Source of the DNA: Akkermansia muciniphila | GTDB taxonomy: Bacteria > Verrucomicrobiota > Verrucomicrobiia > Verrucomicrobiales > V1-33 | Reading direction: 5' to 3' | Assembly (NCBI GenBank): GCA_943333275.1 | Contig: CALQSQ010000043.1 | Span: forward strand, 1-45,006 | Length of the DNA: 45,006 nt | In this document: one piece after another, positions 1 to 8,521 of the stretch | How the letters are laid out: the number at the start of each line of letters is the position of its first letter | How positions within the stretch are numbered: position 1 is the stretch's first letter | The notes under the pieces: generated by a model | Told to the model about the DNA's origin: nothing | Databases searched by the model: none | The model's input: the letters and a program-made list of their open reading frames with translations, nothing else | Program-made: the position numbers and the translations under genes

Positions 1-214
1 CGCCATGCCGCCAAAAGGTGTCACGGGCTTGTCAGAATATTCAATTGGAAGGTTCACCATTACGGTGATTGTCCCATACCCGTCAACCCCCTGCTCTGAA
101 CACGCTGGGCTTCACTCTCGCTCCTCTATTGCATTATCCAGGTTTAATACTCTGGCCAGAATAAGCGCGCGCCGTTTTTTATCCAAACCCGTTTTCAACG
201 CGTGATGTTAGGAA

Positions 215-850
215 TCAGTGGTAGAGCGTATGCACCCGCGCCGTGCCCGGCACGCGGTAGGCCTGACCCGCGGGGGTGAGGCAGTGGAACCGGGTGCGGA
301 GCTTTTCCCCACGACGAAGGATCAATTTCCCATCCAAAGAAAACAACACTCCATGTGCCAGCTCTGCGACCAAGGGCCGCAAATTCAGCGTGTCGTATTT
401 CCGGAAGGCCAGTTGCAGGGAGGTATCCCGGGAACTCGACGCATGCGGTGCTGCCGCCTGCCGCGCGACATGACTGCGAAGGTCTTCGGGAAACAGCTCG
501 GCGGTCAAAGCCTGCTTTAATAGGTTGGAAAATGTCTGCCGCCACTCGCGTCCATGCGCGGCCACTCTCAGGCCGAACGTTTGAAATGTCACCGCATGGG
601 CGAGTTCGTGCAGCAGGGTGAAGAAAAATTGATACTGGTTTCCAGACGCATTCACCGTCACCTCCGAATACCCCTCCGCCGTCCGCCAGCGGTGATCCCC
701 ATGCTTCGTGCTTCGCGCCCGCACCGCTGAAACCAGACACGGCGTGGTGCTCAGAATTTCCGCCACCATGGCCCATTCCGCTTCATTCAAATAGGATTCG
801 AGCCGATGCCTTGTGGCCGCAAGGAGGCGCTGTCGGAGAGCGTCATTCAT
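215..850 (-). CDS. SprT-like zinc metalloprotease domain protein
   Basis: About 211 residues. The HELAHA motif (HExxH zinc site) sits near residue 85, and a downstream HGREW supplies the likely third histidine ligand. This arrangement is typical of the SprT/SprT-like (zincin) family, whose bacterial members are poorly characterised while eukaryotic Spartan cleaves DNA-protein crosslinks. The C-terminal third lacks a clear CxxC zinc ribbon, so it is a short, divergent member. ATG at 850 is preferred; a GTG two codons upstream (856) is the alternative. It starts 8 bases after the stop of the TlpA-like gene on the same strand, so the two are probably cotranscribed. The fold assignment is solid; the substrate is unknown. 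Confidence 0.8.
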   Translation of the reverse strand: MNDALRQRLLAATRHRLESYLNEAEWAMVAEILSTTPCLVSAVRARSTKHGDHRWRTAEGYSEVTVNASGNQYQFFFTLLHELAHAVTFQTFGLRVAAHGREWRQTFSNLLKQALTAELFPEDLRSHVARQAAAPHASSSRDTSLQLAFRKYDTLNLRPLVAELAHGVLFSLDGKLILRRGEKLRTRFHCLTPAGQAYRVPGTARVHTLYH

Positions 851-858
851 AGGCACGC

Positions 859-1935
859 TCAGGGATTCGATCCACCCTTGTATTCGTCCAGCATCTTTTG
901 CAGGCGTGGCTTGCTGGCTTCCGGAGCACTGGTGAGCGCTTCCGTTTGCGCCTGAATCGCGGCGTCCTTTTGTCCACGCTGGAAAAGGATTCTGGCCAGC
1001 AGCGACTGGCAGGCGAAGCGGCTTTTCTCATCGGCTTTCTCCAGCGCCTGACGCGCAAATTTCTCCGACTGCTCCAGCGCCTCCGGACTGTCGGCCGCGC
1101 CATTGGCCAACGTGTTCGCCAGTTGGTAGGTCATCATCACATTTTCCGCTTCCTCCGTCGCGATCTTCTCGGCCAGTTGGGTCGCTTCCTCGGTGCGTTT
1201 CTGACCCATGAGGATTTGCAGCCTGGTGAGGCGCAGGGATTTGCGGCGGTTGGGGTCCAGGTGCATGGAAAATTCCGTGAGTGCCTTCTCCGCAGCGGGC
1301 CAATTTTTCGCCTCCACGGCTTCGTGCAGCGCACGTTGGCGGACGGAGGTTTCCTTGGCCTTGCCGGCGACGGTGGCGGCTTGTTGGATAGCGGCGGCCA
1401 CGTCATACGTGCCGTCGAGCACTTGTTCCAAAAGGCTGGCCTGCATTTCGCCCGGATGGCCGATCCATGCAATTTTCCCATCTTTGCCAACGACAAAGGC
1501 GGTGGGGATGCTGTTCTTGCCGGCGGCTTTCATCCACAGTTCCGCCATCGCTCCCTCCGGTTTCTCGGATTTGTCATCCAGAGCCACGCGATAGGTCATG
1601 CGGTCACCCATGTCCTTGATAAACGGAGCCACCGCAATGTCGTCCTGCTCAAAAACATTCTGCCCGATCACGATCAAACCCTTCTCGGCGAGCTTCTGAT
1701 GCAGTTCATTGAGATGTGGAATCGTCTGCTTGCACGGCCCGCACCACGTCGCCCAGAATTCCACGACGTAAGCGTGATCGCGCGTGAGTTCCGTCACGGG
1801 ATCGCCCTGGAGAAATTTCCCAAATTTCAATGCTGGCGCGGGATCACCAACGCGCAGCGCTGCGGGAGCCTCCTGCGCGGCAACCCATCCGCCGACGCAT
1901 AAAAGGATCAAAATCTGAGTGAGGAACACTTTCAT
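859..1935 (-). CDS. Secreted TlpA-like thioredoxin protein with TPR-like C-terminus
   Basis: 358 residues from the ATG at 1935, chosen because a clear signal peptide (about residues 1-20, ending VAAQ) follows directly; an upstream in-frame start would put 13 odd residues before it. The WCGPC redox motif (Cys65, Cys68) lies in a TlpA/AhpC-TSA-type thioredoxin fold spanning about residues 25-185. The C-terminal part, about 195-350, is helical with TPR-like spacing. The family reduces or isomerises disulfides in the cell envelope. The helical half may bind partner proteins (inference). It lies directly upstream of the SprT-like gene. Confidence 0.85.
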   Translation of the reverse strand: MKVFLTQILILLCVGGWVAAQEAPAALRVGDPAPALKFGKFLQGDPVTELTRDHAYVVEFWATWCGPCKQTIPHLNELHQKLAEKGLIVIGQNVFEQDDIAVAPFIKDMGDRMTYRVALDDKSEKPEGAMAELWMKAAGKNSIPTAFVVGKDGKIAWIGHPGEMQASLLEQVLDGTYDVAAAIQQAATVAGKAKETSVRQRALHEAVEAKNWPAAEKALTEFSMHLDPNRRKSLRLTRLQILMGQKRTEEATQLAEKIATEEAENVMMTYQLANTLANGAADSPEALEQSEKFARQALEKADEKSRFACQSLLARILFQRGQKDAAIQAQTEALTSAPEASKPRLQKMLDEYKGGSNP

Positions 1936-2018
1936 AATGCCAGTATCATCCGTCGCGGATCGTCTGCTGTCCACCGAAACGCTCGGGTGGAAAATGCGGT
2001 GCTGCTTTTGCTGGAAAC

Positions 2019-3458
2019 CTATTTGGTTTTGACCGCCGGCGCGCCCTTGGGTTTCGTTTTGGAAGAAATCCCCGCCTTTTTGGCCACCTCAGCCTGCCAG
2101 TCTTTTTCGCGAAGCTCCAGTTCGTTGGACGGATAGACATCGTCTTTGAGATTTTCTTTTAGAGCATCCGCAGGATCACCTCCCTCATCAGTCCGATTTC
2201 TCCCTAGTGAATAAACCACGCAGCTTCCATCCGGGCAAAGTCGATACATCAAAGGTTTTCCGCCAAAGGGATCCATCGGAACCTCTGCAATCGCGTCACT
2301 CAAGGCCGCGGGCCATTTGCCAGTTTTCAAATGGTAGTCGTGCAGGGCAAACATCGCTCGTGTCGCCCGGAAATTCGCGATGAGCTGCAGGCGTTCTTCA
2401 TAGATCCCCCTGTAACTATTCCAAGACCCAATCATCGACAATCGGGTGATGGGGTCAGCCTTGAGGTAAACAGTCCACTCATGATTCACCTTCAAAAATC
2501 TGTCGAACGGAGCCTGGAAATCAGGGTTCTCGGGATTGCGCTCCATTTCATAAATCAATTCGGAGTAAATTGTTTTTAGATTGTGGATTTGCTTGGGTTT
2601 GGTGCTGCCGATGACATTCCGTATCGAGTACAACCTCTCCATTCTCCCGTCAAAAAACACAGCACCCCCCATTTCGTGCTTGTCAAATTCAGCTTCGGAT
2701 TTCCATAAATCCAGACGCAGCCGCTCAGGAAAACTTTGAACTCGCGGCTCCGCTTTCTTGAGAAGCTGGGACCACGCCTCAAGCACCTCGCTTCCGACCC
2801 CTTGCTCTGCGGCGTTCCGCATGGCTTTCAAAGCCATTTTTTGTCGAGCTTGGGCTATAAGCCCCATCAAAAGGGTTGCCCCTTCATCCATGTGCATGCC
2901 GAATCTGAGGGATTCCTCAAGCCGTTGCTGAATCAATTCAGGCACTTTTTCAGGTTTTGTCAGAAAAGCTTGGGCTAGGGCGAGCTTCATTAAATCATTT
3001 AGTGTGCCTAGCGAGAATCCTCCGGAAAAATCGTAAGTTGTCAGACTAAATCCTTCCACCAGCCTGCCTGCCTCGGCCAGCAAATCAAGCGTTGGCTGAT
3101 TATCGGCAATGTGTTTAGCCAGTTCCGGATAGTCGGACTCTTTCCAAAATCTACGCCCCCGCTTGGATATTTCCGCAAAGTCTTCTTTTATTTTATCAGG
3201 ATCCGCAGGTTTGATATAGGCGGCCACGGCCTTTTCCTGAAGGTCCCAAAAGCATCCGGGCGTGACATCCTTCTCGGTATAAACGCGCAGGGGCTCGATG
3301 CGCACGCCGGGGTGGATTTCCCCCCAAGGCCGCTGCATGGCCCAGATTGTCAGGAGGACCCAGACCACCAGAATGCCGAACAGTGTCCACAGGACACGTT
3401 TCCACTGGCCTTTCTTCGGCTCGATGGACAGGGCGACTTCGGTTTCGTCGAATTTCAT
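2019..3458 (-). CDS. Single-pass membrane protein of unknown function
   Basis: 479 residues from ATG 3458; an earlier in-frame start exists (3521) but precedes a stretch without the acidic N-terminus typical of such proteins. One membrane helix at about residues 21-41 is followed by a large, mostly helical domain on the other side of the membrane. Near the C-terminus (about 396-428) is the pattern DPFGGKPL...VYSLG...DEGGD. It resembles the C-terminal calcium-site region of type II secretion pseudopilins (GspG-like) and of many PVC-group envelope proteins. The tail is lysine-rich. No enzymatic motif was seen. It is divergent from dusB, with 118 bases between the two starts. Confidence 0.75.
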   Translation of the reverse strand: MKFDETEVALSIEPKKGQWKRVLWTLFGILVVWVLLTIWAMQRPWGEIHPGVRIEPLRVYTEKDVTPGCFWDLQEKAVAAYIKPADPDKIKEDFAEISKRGRRFWKESDYPELAKHIADNQPTLDLLAEAGRLVEGFSLTTYDFSGGFSLGTLNDLMKLALAQAFLTKPEKVPELIQQRLEESLRFGMHMDEGATLLMGLIAQARQKMALKAMRNAAEQGVGSEVLEAWSQLLKKAEPRVQSFPERLRLDLWKSEAEFDKHEMGGAVFFDGRMERLYSIRNVIGSTKPKQIHNLKTIYSELIYEMERNPENPDFQAPFDRFLKVNHEWTVYLKADPITRLSMIGSWNSYRGIYEERLQLIANFRATRAMFALHDYHLKTGKWPAALSDAIAEVPMDPFGGKPLMYRLCPDGSCVVYSLGRNRTDEGGDPADALKENLKDDVYPSNELELREKDWQAEVAKKAGISSKTKPKGAPAVKTK

Positions 3459-3576
3459 GAGCTTGATGGTAGCCACTGACGGGCGGGCGTCGAGGAAAAC
3501 CCGGCGGACATGCAGGGGCATGCGCTCCGCTCCGACCTTGCTTTCCCTTGATTCGCACGTTCTCTATGCGTTCACC

Positions 3577-4596
3577 ATGCCCTCCCCGCTCCCATGGCTG
3601 GCCACCGATCGGCCGCCGCTCTATCTCGCCCCGATGGCGGGGGTGACGGATTTTGTGTTTCGGCAGATTTGCAAGGAGCTGGGGGCGGATGTGATGGTGA
3701 CGGAATTTGTGAGCGCGGAGGGGATTGTGCAGCGGGATGACCGGACGCGGAAATATACGGAATTTACCGATGAACAACGTCCGCTCGGCGTGCAGCTCTT
3801 CGGAGCGAATCCGAAGGCGCTGGCGGAGGCGGCGAAGAAGATCATCGATTGGAAACAGCCGGATTTCATCGACATCAATTTTGGCTGCCCGGTGAACAAG
3901 GTTGTGTCGCGCAATGGTGGCTCTTCGCTGCTGCGGGATTGCCCCACGCTCGCGGCGGTGGCGCGGACACTGGTCGAGGCGCTGCCGATTCCTGTCACGG
4001 CCAAGATGCGGATCGGCTGGGATGCTCAGAGTGTAAATGCGCCGGAGGTGGTGCATATTCTGGAGGATTGCGGAGTGGCGGCCATCGCCATTCATGGCCG
4101 CACCAAGGCCCAAGGCTATACGGGGGAGGCGAACTGGGATGTGATCGCCGAATGTGCGGAATTGGTGAAAATTCCCGTGATCGGCAACGGCGATATTTCC
4201 ACCGGCGAGGACGTGGCGCAGCGGTTGCGCGAAACGAACGTGCGCGGTCTGATGATCGGCCGGGCCGCGATGAACAATCCGTGGTGTTTCCGCGAAGCGC
4301 GGGAATACCTCGCCACCGGCATTCTCCCCGCCCCCGTGCCCGTGGAGGAACGCTGGAAGATGATCCGCCGCCACTGCCAGATGGCGCTGGATTCCGGCCG
4401 TTACGGCGAGGAACGCTTCACCATGCAAACGATGCGCACGCGGCTCATGGCCTATACCAAGGGCCTGCCGGGCGGCAAGCACCTGCGCAACCGCTTTTGC
4501 CACATTTCCTCCCTCATGGAGCTGGAGGACATCGCCGCAGAGCACTCGGCAATGCTGGAGAAATACGCCGAGGCCAGCGCGGAGGCTTTCGTCTGA
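3577..4596 (+). CDS. dusB: tRNA-dihydrouridine synthase (DusB type)
   Basis: 339 residues. FMN-dependent enzyme that reduces uridine to dihydrouridine in the tRNA D-loop. It shows the N-terminal LAPMAGVTD signature, the NFGCP motif with catalytic Cys104, the FMN-contacting Lys143 (TAKMRIGW), His in AIHGRT near residue 173, and the NGDI and GRAAMNNPW phosphate-binding segments of the TIM barrel. Length matches the family (about 320-340). The ATG at 3577 is the only start giving the expected short N-terminus, although the frame stays open further upstream. No Shine-Dalgarno site is evident. Fis, the usual enterobacterial neighbour, is absent. Confidence 0.93.
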   Translation: MPSPLPWLATDRPPLYLAPMAGVTDFVFRQICKELGADVMVTEFVSAEGIVQRDDRTRKYTEFTDEQRPLGVQLFGANPKALAEAAKKIIDWKQPDFIDINFGCPVNKVVSRNGGSSLLRDCPTLAAVARTLVEALPIPVTAKMRIGWDAQSVNAPEVVHILEDCGVAAIAIHGRTKAQGYTGEANWDVIAECAELVKIPVIGNGDISTGEDVAQRLRETNVRGLMIGRAAMNNPWCFREAREYLATGILPAPVPVEERWKMIRRHCQMALDSGRYGEERFTMQTMRTRLMAYTKGLPGGKHLRNRFCHISSLMELEDIAAEHSAMLEKYAEASAEAFV

Positions 4597-4677
4597 TCCC
4601 ACGCCACCGAGACGCCTGTTGCATTTGGCGGGAAATCGGTCATGATGCCCTCCCCTCCCATAACCCCACCCATTTCC

Positions 4678-5349
4678 ATGAAAATCACCCAAATCGCCAC
4701 TGGGGCCATCTTCCTCCTCCTGCTCGTCGCCGGCTATCTCATGCTGGACAGCGCCAACGACAAGAAATTCGCCATCATGCAGGACAAGCTCAACAAGCTG
4801 ACGGAACTTGCCGAGAAGAAACCCGCGCCGACCCCCGCACCCGCACCGGATGTCGTGGAAGTCCCCCCGGCCCCCACGGATGTGGTCGCCCCTCCGACCC
4901 CGAAAGCGACCAAGACCACCCCCGGCGAAACTCCCGCCCCCACCGAAACCCCCGGTTCCGAAATCTCCCTGCCCGATCCCTCCGCTGACCTGAAACTCGC
5001 CCCCGGAGAGCGCGCGCTTCTCACGGATGCAGCTCAAAAAATCAACGACGAGCTTCGTCCTAAAAACTACAATCCCCTCCAGATCAAAATCAAAAGCCTG
5101 CCGTCCATCGCCAAGATTAAGTCCTTCAATGCGGATTACAGCTTCGTGGAACTCGATGCCGGCAAAAACAAAAACCTAGAAGCCGGCATGGCCTTCGCCA
5201 TCCGGCGCGATGCCATGATCGTCGGCAAGGTCAAGATCGGAGACACAGACACCATCGAGGAGGGCTCAAGCATCGCTGATGTCGATCCCAAATCCGTCCC
5301 CATCGGCGTCGTCCTCCAACCAGGTGATGAAATCATCCAGTTGGACTAG
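4678..5349 (+). CDS. Membrane-anchored protein with proline-rich linker and FlgT-C-like domain
   Basis: 223 residues from ATG 4678. An N-terminal membrane helix (about 7-25) is followed by a short coiled segment and a Pro/Ala/Thr-rich linker (about 45-105). The globular C-terminal domain (about 130-223) contains DYSFVELDAGKNKNLEAGM and ends in LQPGDEII. This alternation of beta strands with 'v.ld.G...gl..Gm.f.v.r' resembles the C-terminal domain of flagellar assembly protein T and related envelope proteins. The similarity is by eye only. It lies 81 bases after dusB and 45 before the glutaredoxin-like gene, suggesting one transcription unit. Function unknown. Confidence 0.75.
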   Translation: MKITQIATGAIFLLLLVAGYLMLDSANDKKFAIMQDKLNKLTELAEKKPAPTPAPAPDVVEVPPAPTDVVAPPTPKATKTTPGETPAPTETPGSEISLPDPSADLKLAPGERALLTDAAQKINDELRPKNYNPLQIKIKSLPSIAKIKSFNADYSFVELDAGKNKNLEAGMAFAIRRDAMIVGKVKIGDTDTIEEGSSIADVDPKSVPIGVVLQPGDEIIQLD

Positions 5350-5394
5350 CCGGTTACTTCAACATTTTCCTTCACCCACACCCCACCCCATCCC

Positions 5395-5748
5395 ATGAGC
5401 ACCCCCCTTGAAATCACCGCCTACGTCAAAACCTTCTGCGGCTGGAGCGAAGGCATCCGCGCGGTCATGCGCAAGTATGACCTGACCTTTGAAGAAAAGG
5501 ACATCATCAAGAACCCAGCCTTCCGCTGGGAAATGGAGCAGAAGAGCGGACAGCCCCTCTCCCCTTGCGTCATGGTCAACGGCGTCATGCTCGCCGACGT
5601 AAGTGGCGATGAACTGGAAGGCTACCTCCTGGAAAAAAGTCTGATCGCCCCCAAGGCCGTGCCCGCGGATGCCCCCACGGATCGCGGATGCAGCGACGAA
5701 GAACACGCCGCCATGCAGCAGGGAGCCCGCGTGCAGTTCATCAACTAA
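5395..5748 (+). CDS. Glutaredoxin-like protein with CGWS motif
   Basis: 117 residues. The N-terminal 80 residues follow the glutaredoxin/thioredoxin pattern: beta strand EITAYVK, active-site CGWS at residues 15-18 (a monothiol-type CxxS), a helix, then SPCVMVNG in the position of the cis-proline loop and GDELEGYL in the last helix. The remaining about 35 residues are a short family-specific tail with one more cysteine (DRGCSD). Monothiol glutaredoxins act in iron-sulfur handling or deglutathionylation. Whether this one does is not visible from sequence. It sits between two secreted-protein genes with tight spacing (14 bases to the next start). Confidence 0.8.
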   Translation: MSTPLEITAYVKTFCGWSEGIRAVMRKYDLTFEEKDIIKNPAFRWEMEQKSGQPLSPCVMVNGVMLADVSGDELEGYLLEKSLIAPKAVPADAPTDRGCSDEEHAAMQQGARVQFIN

Positions 5749-5762
5749 TTTCCATTCGCCGC

Positions 5763-6551
5763 ATGCGGTTCCTCCTTGTTCTGATATTCGCGGGTCTGAT
5801 CGGCGGCATCTCCCACGCCGAGACGCCATCCACCAACATCAGCACCGCCACCGCGAAAAAGATCGGCCAGCGCATCTGGCAAAACGAATGCGCAGGCACC
5901 ATCTCGGGCCTGACCAGTTGGAATTCCGGGGAGAATTTTGCCTCGCTGGGCATCGGGCATTTCATCTGGTATCCGGCTGGCGTAAAAGGCCCGTATGAGG
6001 AAAGTTTCCCCACTGTGCTCAAGCATTTGAAGTCCAGGGGAGTCAAGATTCCCGCCTGGCTCCTGGAGGCGGAGCACTGCCCATGGCCAACCAAAAAAGC
6101 CTTCGAAGCCCAGCGCGACTCCATCCGCATGAAGGAACTGCGCAACCTGCTCGCCAATACCGTTCCACAGCAAACCGAAATGCTCGTCGCCCGCTTCCTC
6201 GATGGCACCAAGAAAATCCTCAAAGCCGCACCCGCTTCCGAACGCTCTGCCATCCAAGCCCGCATCCAAGCCCTCACCGAAGTTCCCAGCGGGCTCTATG
6301 GCATGATGGACTACGTCAATTTTAAAGGCGAAGGCACCAACCCTACCGAACGCTATCAAGGCGTCGGCTGGGGCCTGCTCCAGGTGCTCCAGGAAATGAA
6401 AGGCACCCCCACGGGACTCGCCGCCGTCGTCGAATACTCCGCCGCCGCCCAGCGCACCCTCGACCGCCGCATCAAGCTCGCACCCAAGAAGGAATCCCAA
6501 TGGCAGGAGGGATGGTTTAGCCGGTGCGCAGGATACGCCAAACCATTTTAG
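5763..6551 (+). CDS. Secreted protein with lysozyme-like E...GIGH motif, function unknown
   Basis: 262 residues from ATG 5763. A signal peptide of about 19 residues ends SHA before Glu20. In the mature N-terminus, Glu42 (IWQNE) is followed 21 residues later by GIGHFIW (63-69). This spacing and motif recall the catalytic Glu and the GYGH/GIGH strand of phage-type (GH24-like) lysozymes, where the Glu precedes a TxGxGH hairpin. The rest (about 75-262) is helical and carries the conserved-looking YVNFKGEG and GVGWGLLQVLQ. The alternative is a small uncharacterised secreted family with no muramidase activity. It is the third gene of the unit starting at 4678. Confidence 0.75.
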   Translation: MRFLLVLIFAGLIGGISHAETPSTNISTATAKKIGQRIWQNECAGTISGLTSWNSGENFASLGIGHFIWYPAGVKGPYEESFPTVLKHLKSRGVKIPAWLLEAEHCPWPTKKAFEAQRDSIRMKELRNLLANTVPQQTEMLVARFLDGTKKILKAAPASERSAIQARIQALTEVPSGLYGMMDYVNFKGEGTNPTERYQGVGWGLLQVLQEMKGTPTGLAAVVEYSAAAQRTLDRRIKLAPKKESQWQEGWFSRCAGYAKPF

Positions 6552-6622
6552 GGGCCTGTTGAATCCACCGGGCCCTTTAACGCCTGGCACCGTATTCATT
6601 GCCTACTCTCCCAACAAAAATT

Positions 6623-6646
6623 CGGCCCGGCATTTACGCCGGGCCG
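6623..6646 (-). terminator. Intrinsic terminator of the H1-like gene
   Basis: Perfect 9-bp inverted repeat CGGCCCGGC/GCCGGGCCG (6623-6631 and 6638-6646) with a 6-base loop. Read on the minus strand the hairpin is followed by AATTTTTG (from 6622 leftwards), a classic U-tract. It lies 46 bases after the stop of the H1-like gene. On the plus strand there is no T-run, so it probably acts only for the minus-strand gene. Confidence 0.75.
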
Positions 6647-6691
6647 AGGTTGTGAGTTAAAGGAAGAGAAACGAATCGACCGGCTGGTCGG

Positions 6692-7264
6692 TTACTTTCT
6701 GGCAGCGGCCTTGGCGCGCACACCAGATTTCGTGACGACCGCAGCCTTGCCGCGCGAGGCGGATTTGGCCATGACGACGGATTTGGCGCGGGCGATCGGC
6801 TTGGACCGGACAACTGTCTTGGCAGGGACTACTGTCTTGGTGGCGACGACTGTTTTGGTAATCACAGCTGTTTTGGTGGCCACGACCGATTTGGCGACGA
6901 CGACAGCCACGGAGGCTACGGCGACGGGAGCCACAACGGAAGCCGGGACGGCAGTGCCCATGGGTGCCATCGGGGGCAGGATCGGGGTGCGGGCGTTCTT
7001 GATGCCTTCCAGACCGCGGTAGGTTTTGCCGATTTTTTCCACCAATCCGCGGGAAACGAGGTTTTGGAGTTTCTCGTAGGCCCGGAGCCGGAGCATTTCC
7101 TCGCCACCGCTGACGGCGTTGCGCAGTTTCAGCTGCTCGTAGACTGCTTCGAAGAGAGTGTTGAACTCATATACCTTTTTGATGGTGAGGGCATTGACGA
7201 GTTCGTCGGTTACATGGTCGGGGAGACGTCGAGAAAACCTGGTTCGTTTTGTGCTAGTAGACAT
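6692..7264 (-). CDS. Histone H1-like protein with lysine hexad-repeat tail
   Basis: 190 residues from ATG 7264; a GTG six codons upstream (7282) is less likely. Residues about 8-85 form a helical, probably winged-helix domain with a RGLVEKIGKTYRGL wing-like end. A Pro/Ala/Val spacer follows. From about residue 126 to the end the chain runs in ten hexads each ending in lysine (SVVATK, TAVITK, TVVATK, TVVPAK, TVVRSK, ...) plus AAARK. The layout of a globular DNA-binding domain and a basic Ala/Lys tail matches bacterial H1-like nucleoid proteins, but Val replaces much of the usual Ala/Pro. Chromosome compaction is inferred. An extended -10-like TGCTACACT on the minus strand (7273-7281) would give an almost leaderless mRNA. 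A terminator follows at 6623-6646. Confidence 0.75.
   Translation of the reverse strand: MSTSTKRTRFSRRLPDHVTDELVNALTIKKVYEFNTLFEAVYEQLKLRNAVSGGEEMLRLRAYEKLQNLVSRGLVEKIGKTYRGLEGIKNARTPILPPMAPMGTAVPASVVAPVAVASVAVVVAKSVVATKTAVITKTVVATKTVVPAKTVVRSKPIARAKSVVMAKSASRGKAAVVTKSGVRAKAAARK
6695..6889 (-). repeat. 18-bp degenerate tandem repeat encoding lysine hexads
   Basis: Ten consecutive 18-base units, each encoding (S/T/A/P)xxxxK, followed by a shorter last unit. The periodicity is strict at the lysine codon, with no indel over the whole tract. Sequence identity between units is partial, highest in the four TK(T/S)VV units. Confidence 0.8.
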
Positions 7265-7458
7265 ATGCCCCGAGTGTAGCACAGGATTGGCACTTGGCGA
7301 ACGGTTTCGCTAAAAACAATTAGAATTGAGCATCTCTAATTTGTCTAAATATTTTTTGGAGACTAATATTTTCGAAGCTGCTCCACACCTGCTCATACAA
7401 GGATTTGCCTCACTTGTCTGATTCTACGAGATTGAGAAAAATTTCTTGAAGTTAATCG

Positions 7459-8475
7459 CTAAAATTCAATAGTATTTATAATTTTACGATAAGGCGACGG
7501 CATGGGAAGCGTTGCCAAATCGGCGACCGGATGCCAAAATTCAGATGAATGCTGGATTAACCAGGGTGCTTCGTAGACCCGGAGCGAGACGCGGTGGTGG
7601 GTGATGGTGTAGGTCAGCGAAGCCATGACCGGGGCTGATTGCTGCAGAAAATGTGTCTCCGGACGCTCGGGCAATTTCCAAAGTCCCTGACGCCGCTGAC
7701 CCTGCTCTTGATGAAGCAGCAGCGAGCCATCGCGCACCGTCCATGCGACGTGCTCGGTCAGGTGGACGGTGGACCTGGGGGGGCGTTTTACAGGGAGGGA
7801 TTCCGGTTGGTGATGCGTGCCGGCACAATGCATTTGCACCGGGCACCCACCGCACTGTGGCGAACGCGGTGTGCAGACGCGCTGGCCGAGTTCCATGAGT
7901 CCAGAGTTGTAGTCGCGGGCCTGTTTCCTCGGGACGAGTGCGGTGGCCGTTTCCCAGAGAAAGGCCCGGCCGGTGGTGGAATCAATTTCCTCCCGGAAAT
8001 TAAACAGCCGCGCCAGCACCCGCGCGATGTTGGTATCAACAATCGCCACGGCCGCGCCAAACGCAAACGTCGCCACAGCGCCAGCCGTATAGCTCCCGAG
8101 ACCCGGCAAGCGTTGCAACTCCGCCACAGAGCTTGGAAAGACCCCGCCGTATTCCCGAACCACCACCTGTGCGGCCTTCTGAAGATTGCGCGCCCGCCGG
8201 TAATACCCCAACCCTTCCCACGCTCGCAGCAGTTCCGCTTCACCCGCCTCCGCCAGGATTTCCACGGTGGGAAATTTCTCCAGCCAGTTCTCGAAATACC
8301 GCCGACCCAGCACCGTGGCGATCTGCGTCTGCTGGAGCATCATTTCAGAGACAAGCACCGCATAAGGATCCCGCGTCCTCCTCCATGGATAATCCCGCCC
8401 TTCGGCCTGAAACCACTCCGCCACTTCCCGTTGGAAGGCGGGGGTGCGAGATAACGGATCAACGCGTGCGGACAT
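7459..8475 (-). CDS. mutY: A/G-specific adenine glycosylase MutY
   Basis: 338 residues from ATG 8475. Base-excision repair enzyme that removes adenine mispaired with 8-oxoguanine. It shows the catalytic Glu44 in SEMMLQQTQ, the helix-hairpin-helix LPGLGSYTAG, the catalytic Asp147 in VDTNIARVL, and the iron-sulfur cluster loop Cys201-x6-Cys208-x2-Cys211-x5-Cys217. The C-terminal about 110 residues form the NUDIX-like domain that recognises 8-oxoG (HVAWTV...GLWKLPE). Length is normal for the family. It is followed, 195 bases downstream, by the start of the H1-like gene on the same strand. That AT-rich gap (7265-7458) probably carries the H1 promoter. Confidence 0.96.
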   Translation of the reverse strand: MSARVDPLSRTPAFQREVAEWFQAEGRDYPWRRTRDPYAVLVSEMMLQQTQIATVLGRRYFENWLEKFPTVEILAEAGEAELLRAWEGLGYYRRARNLQKAAQVVVREYGGVFPSSVAELQRLPGLGSYTAGAVATFAFGAAVAIVDTNIARVLARLFNFREEIDSTTGRAFLWETATALVPRKQARDYNSGLMELGQRVCTPRSPQCGGCPVQMHCAGTHHQPESLPVKRPPRSTVHLTEHVAWTVRDGSLLLHQEQGQRRQGLWKLPERPETHFLQQSAPVMASLTYTITHHRVSLRVYEAPWLIQHSSEFWHPVADLATLPMPSPYRKIINTIEF

Positions 8476-8521
8476 CACAGGGCCGGGGCAGACTCACCGG
8501 GACCGATGCCTGGGCGCGACA

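Noticed and set aside
1-214. Partial gene at the left edge
   Set aside because: Open frames here are short, with no domain and no supported start; no gene is called.
3196-5037. Very long minus-strand open frame opposite dusB and the next gene
   Set aside because: It is antisense to dusB and the proline-rich protein gene. Its product is low-complexity Gly/His/Arg without domains. High GC leaves the opposite strand open.
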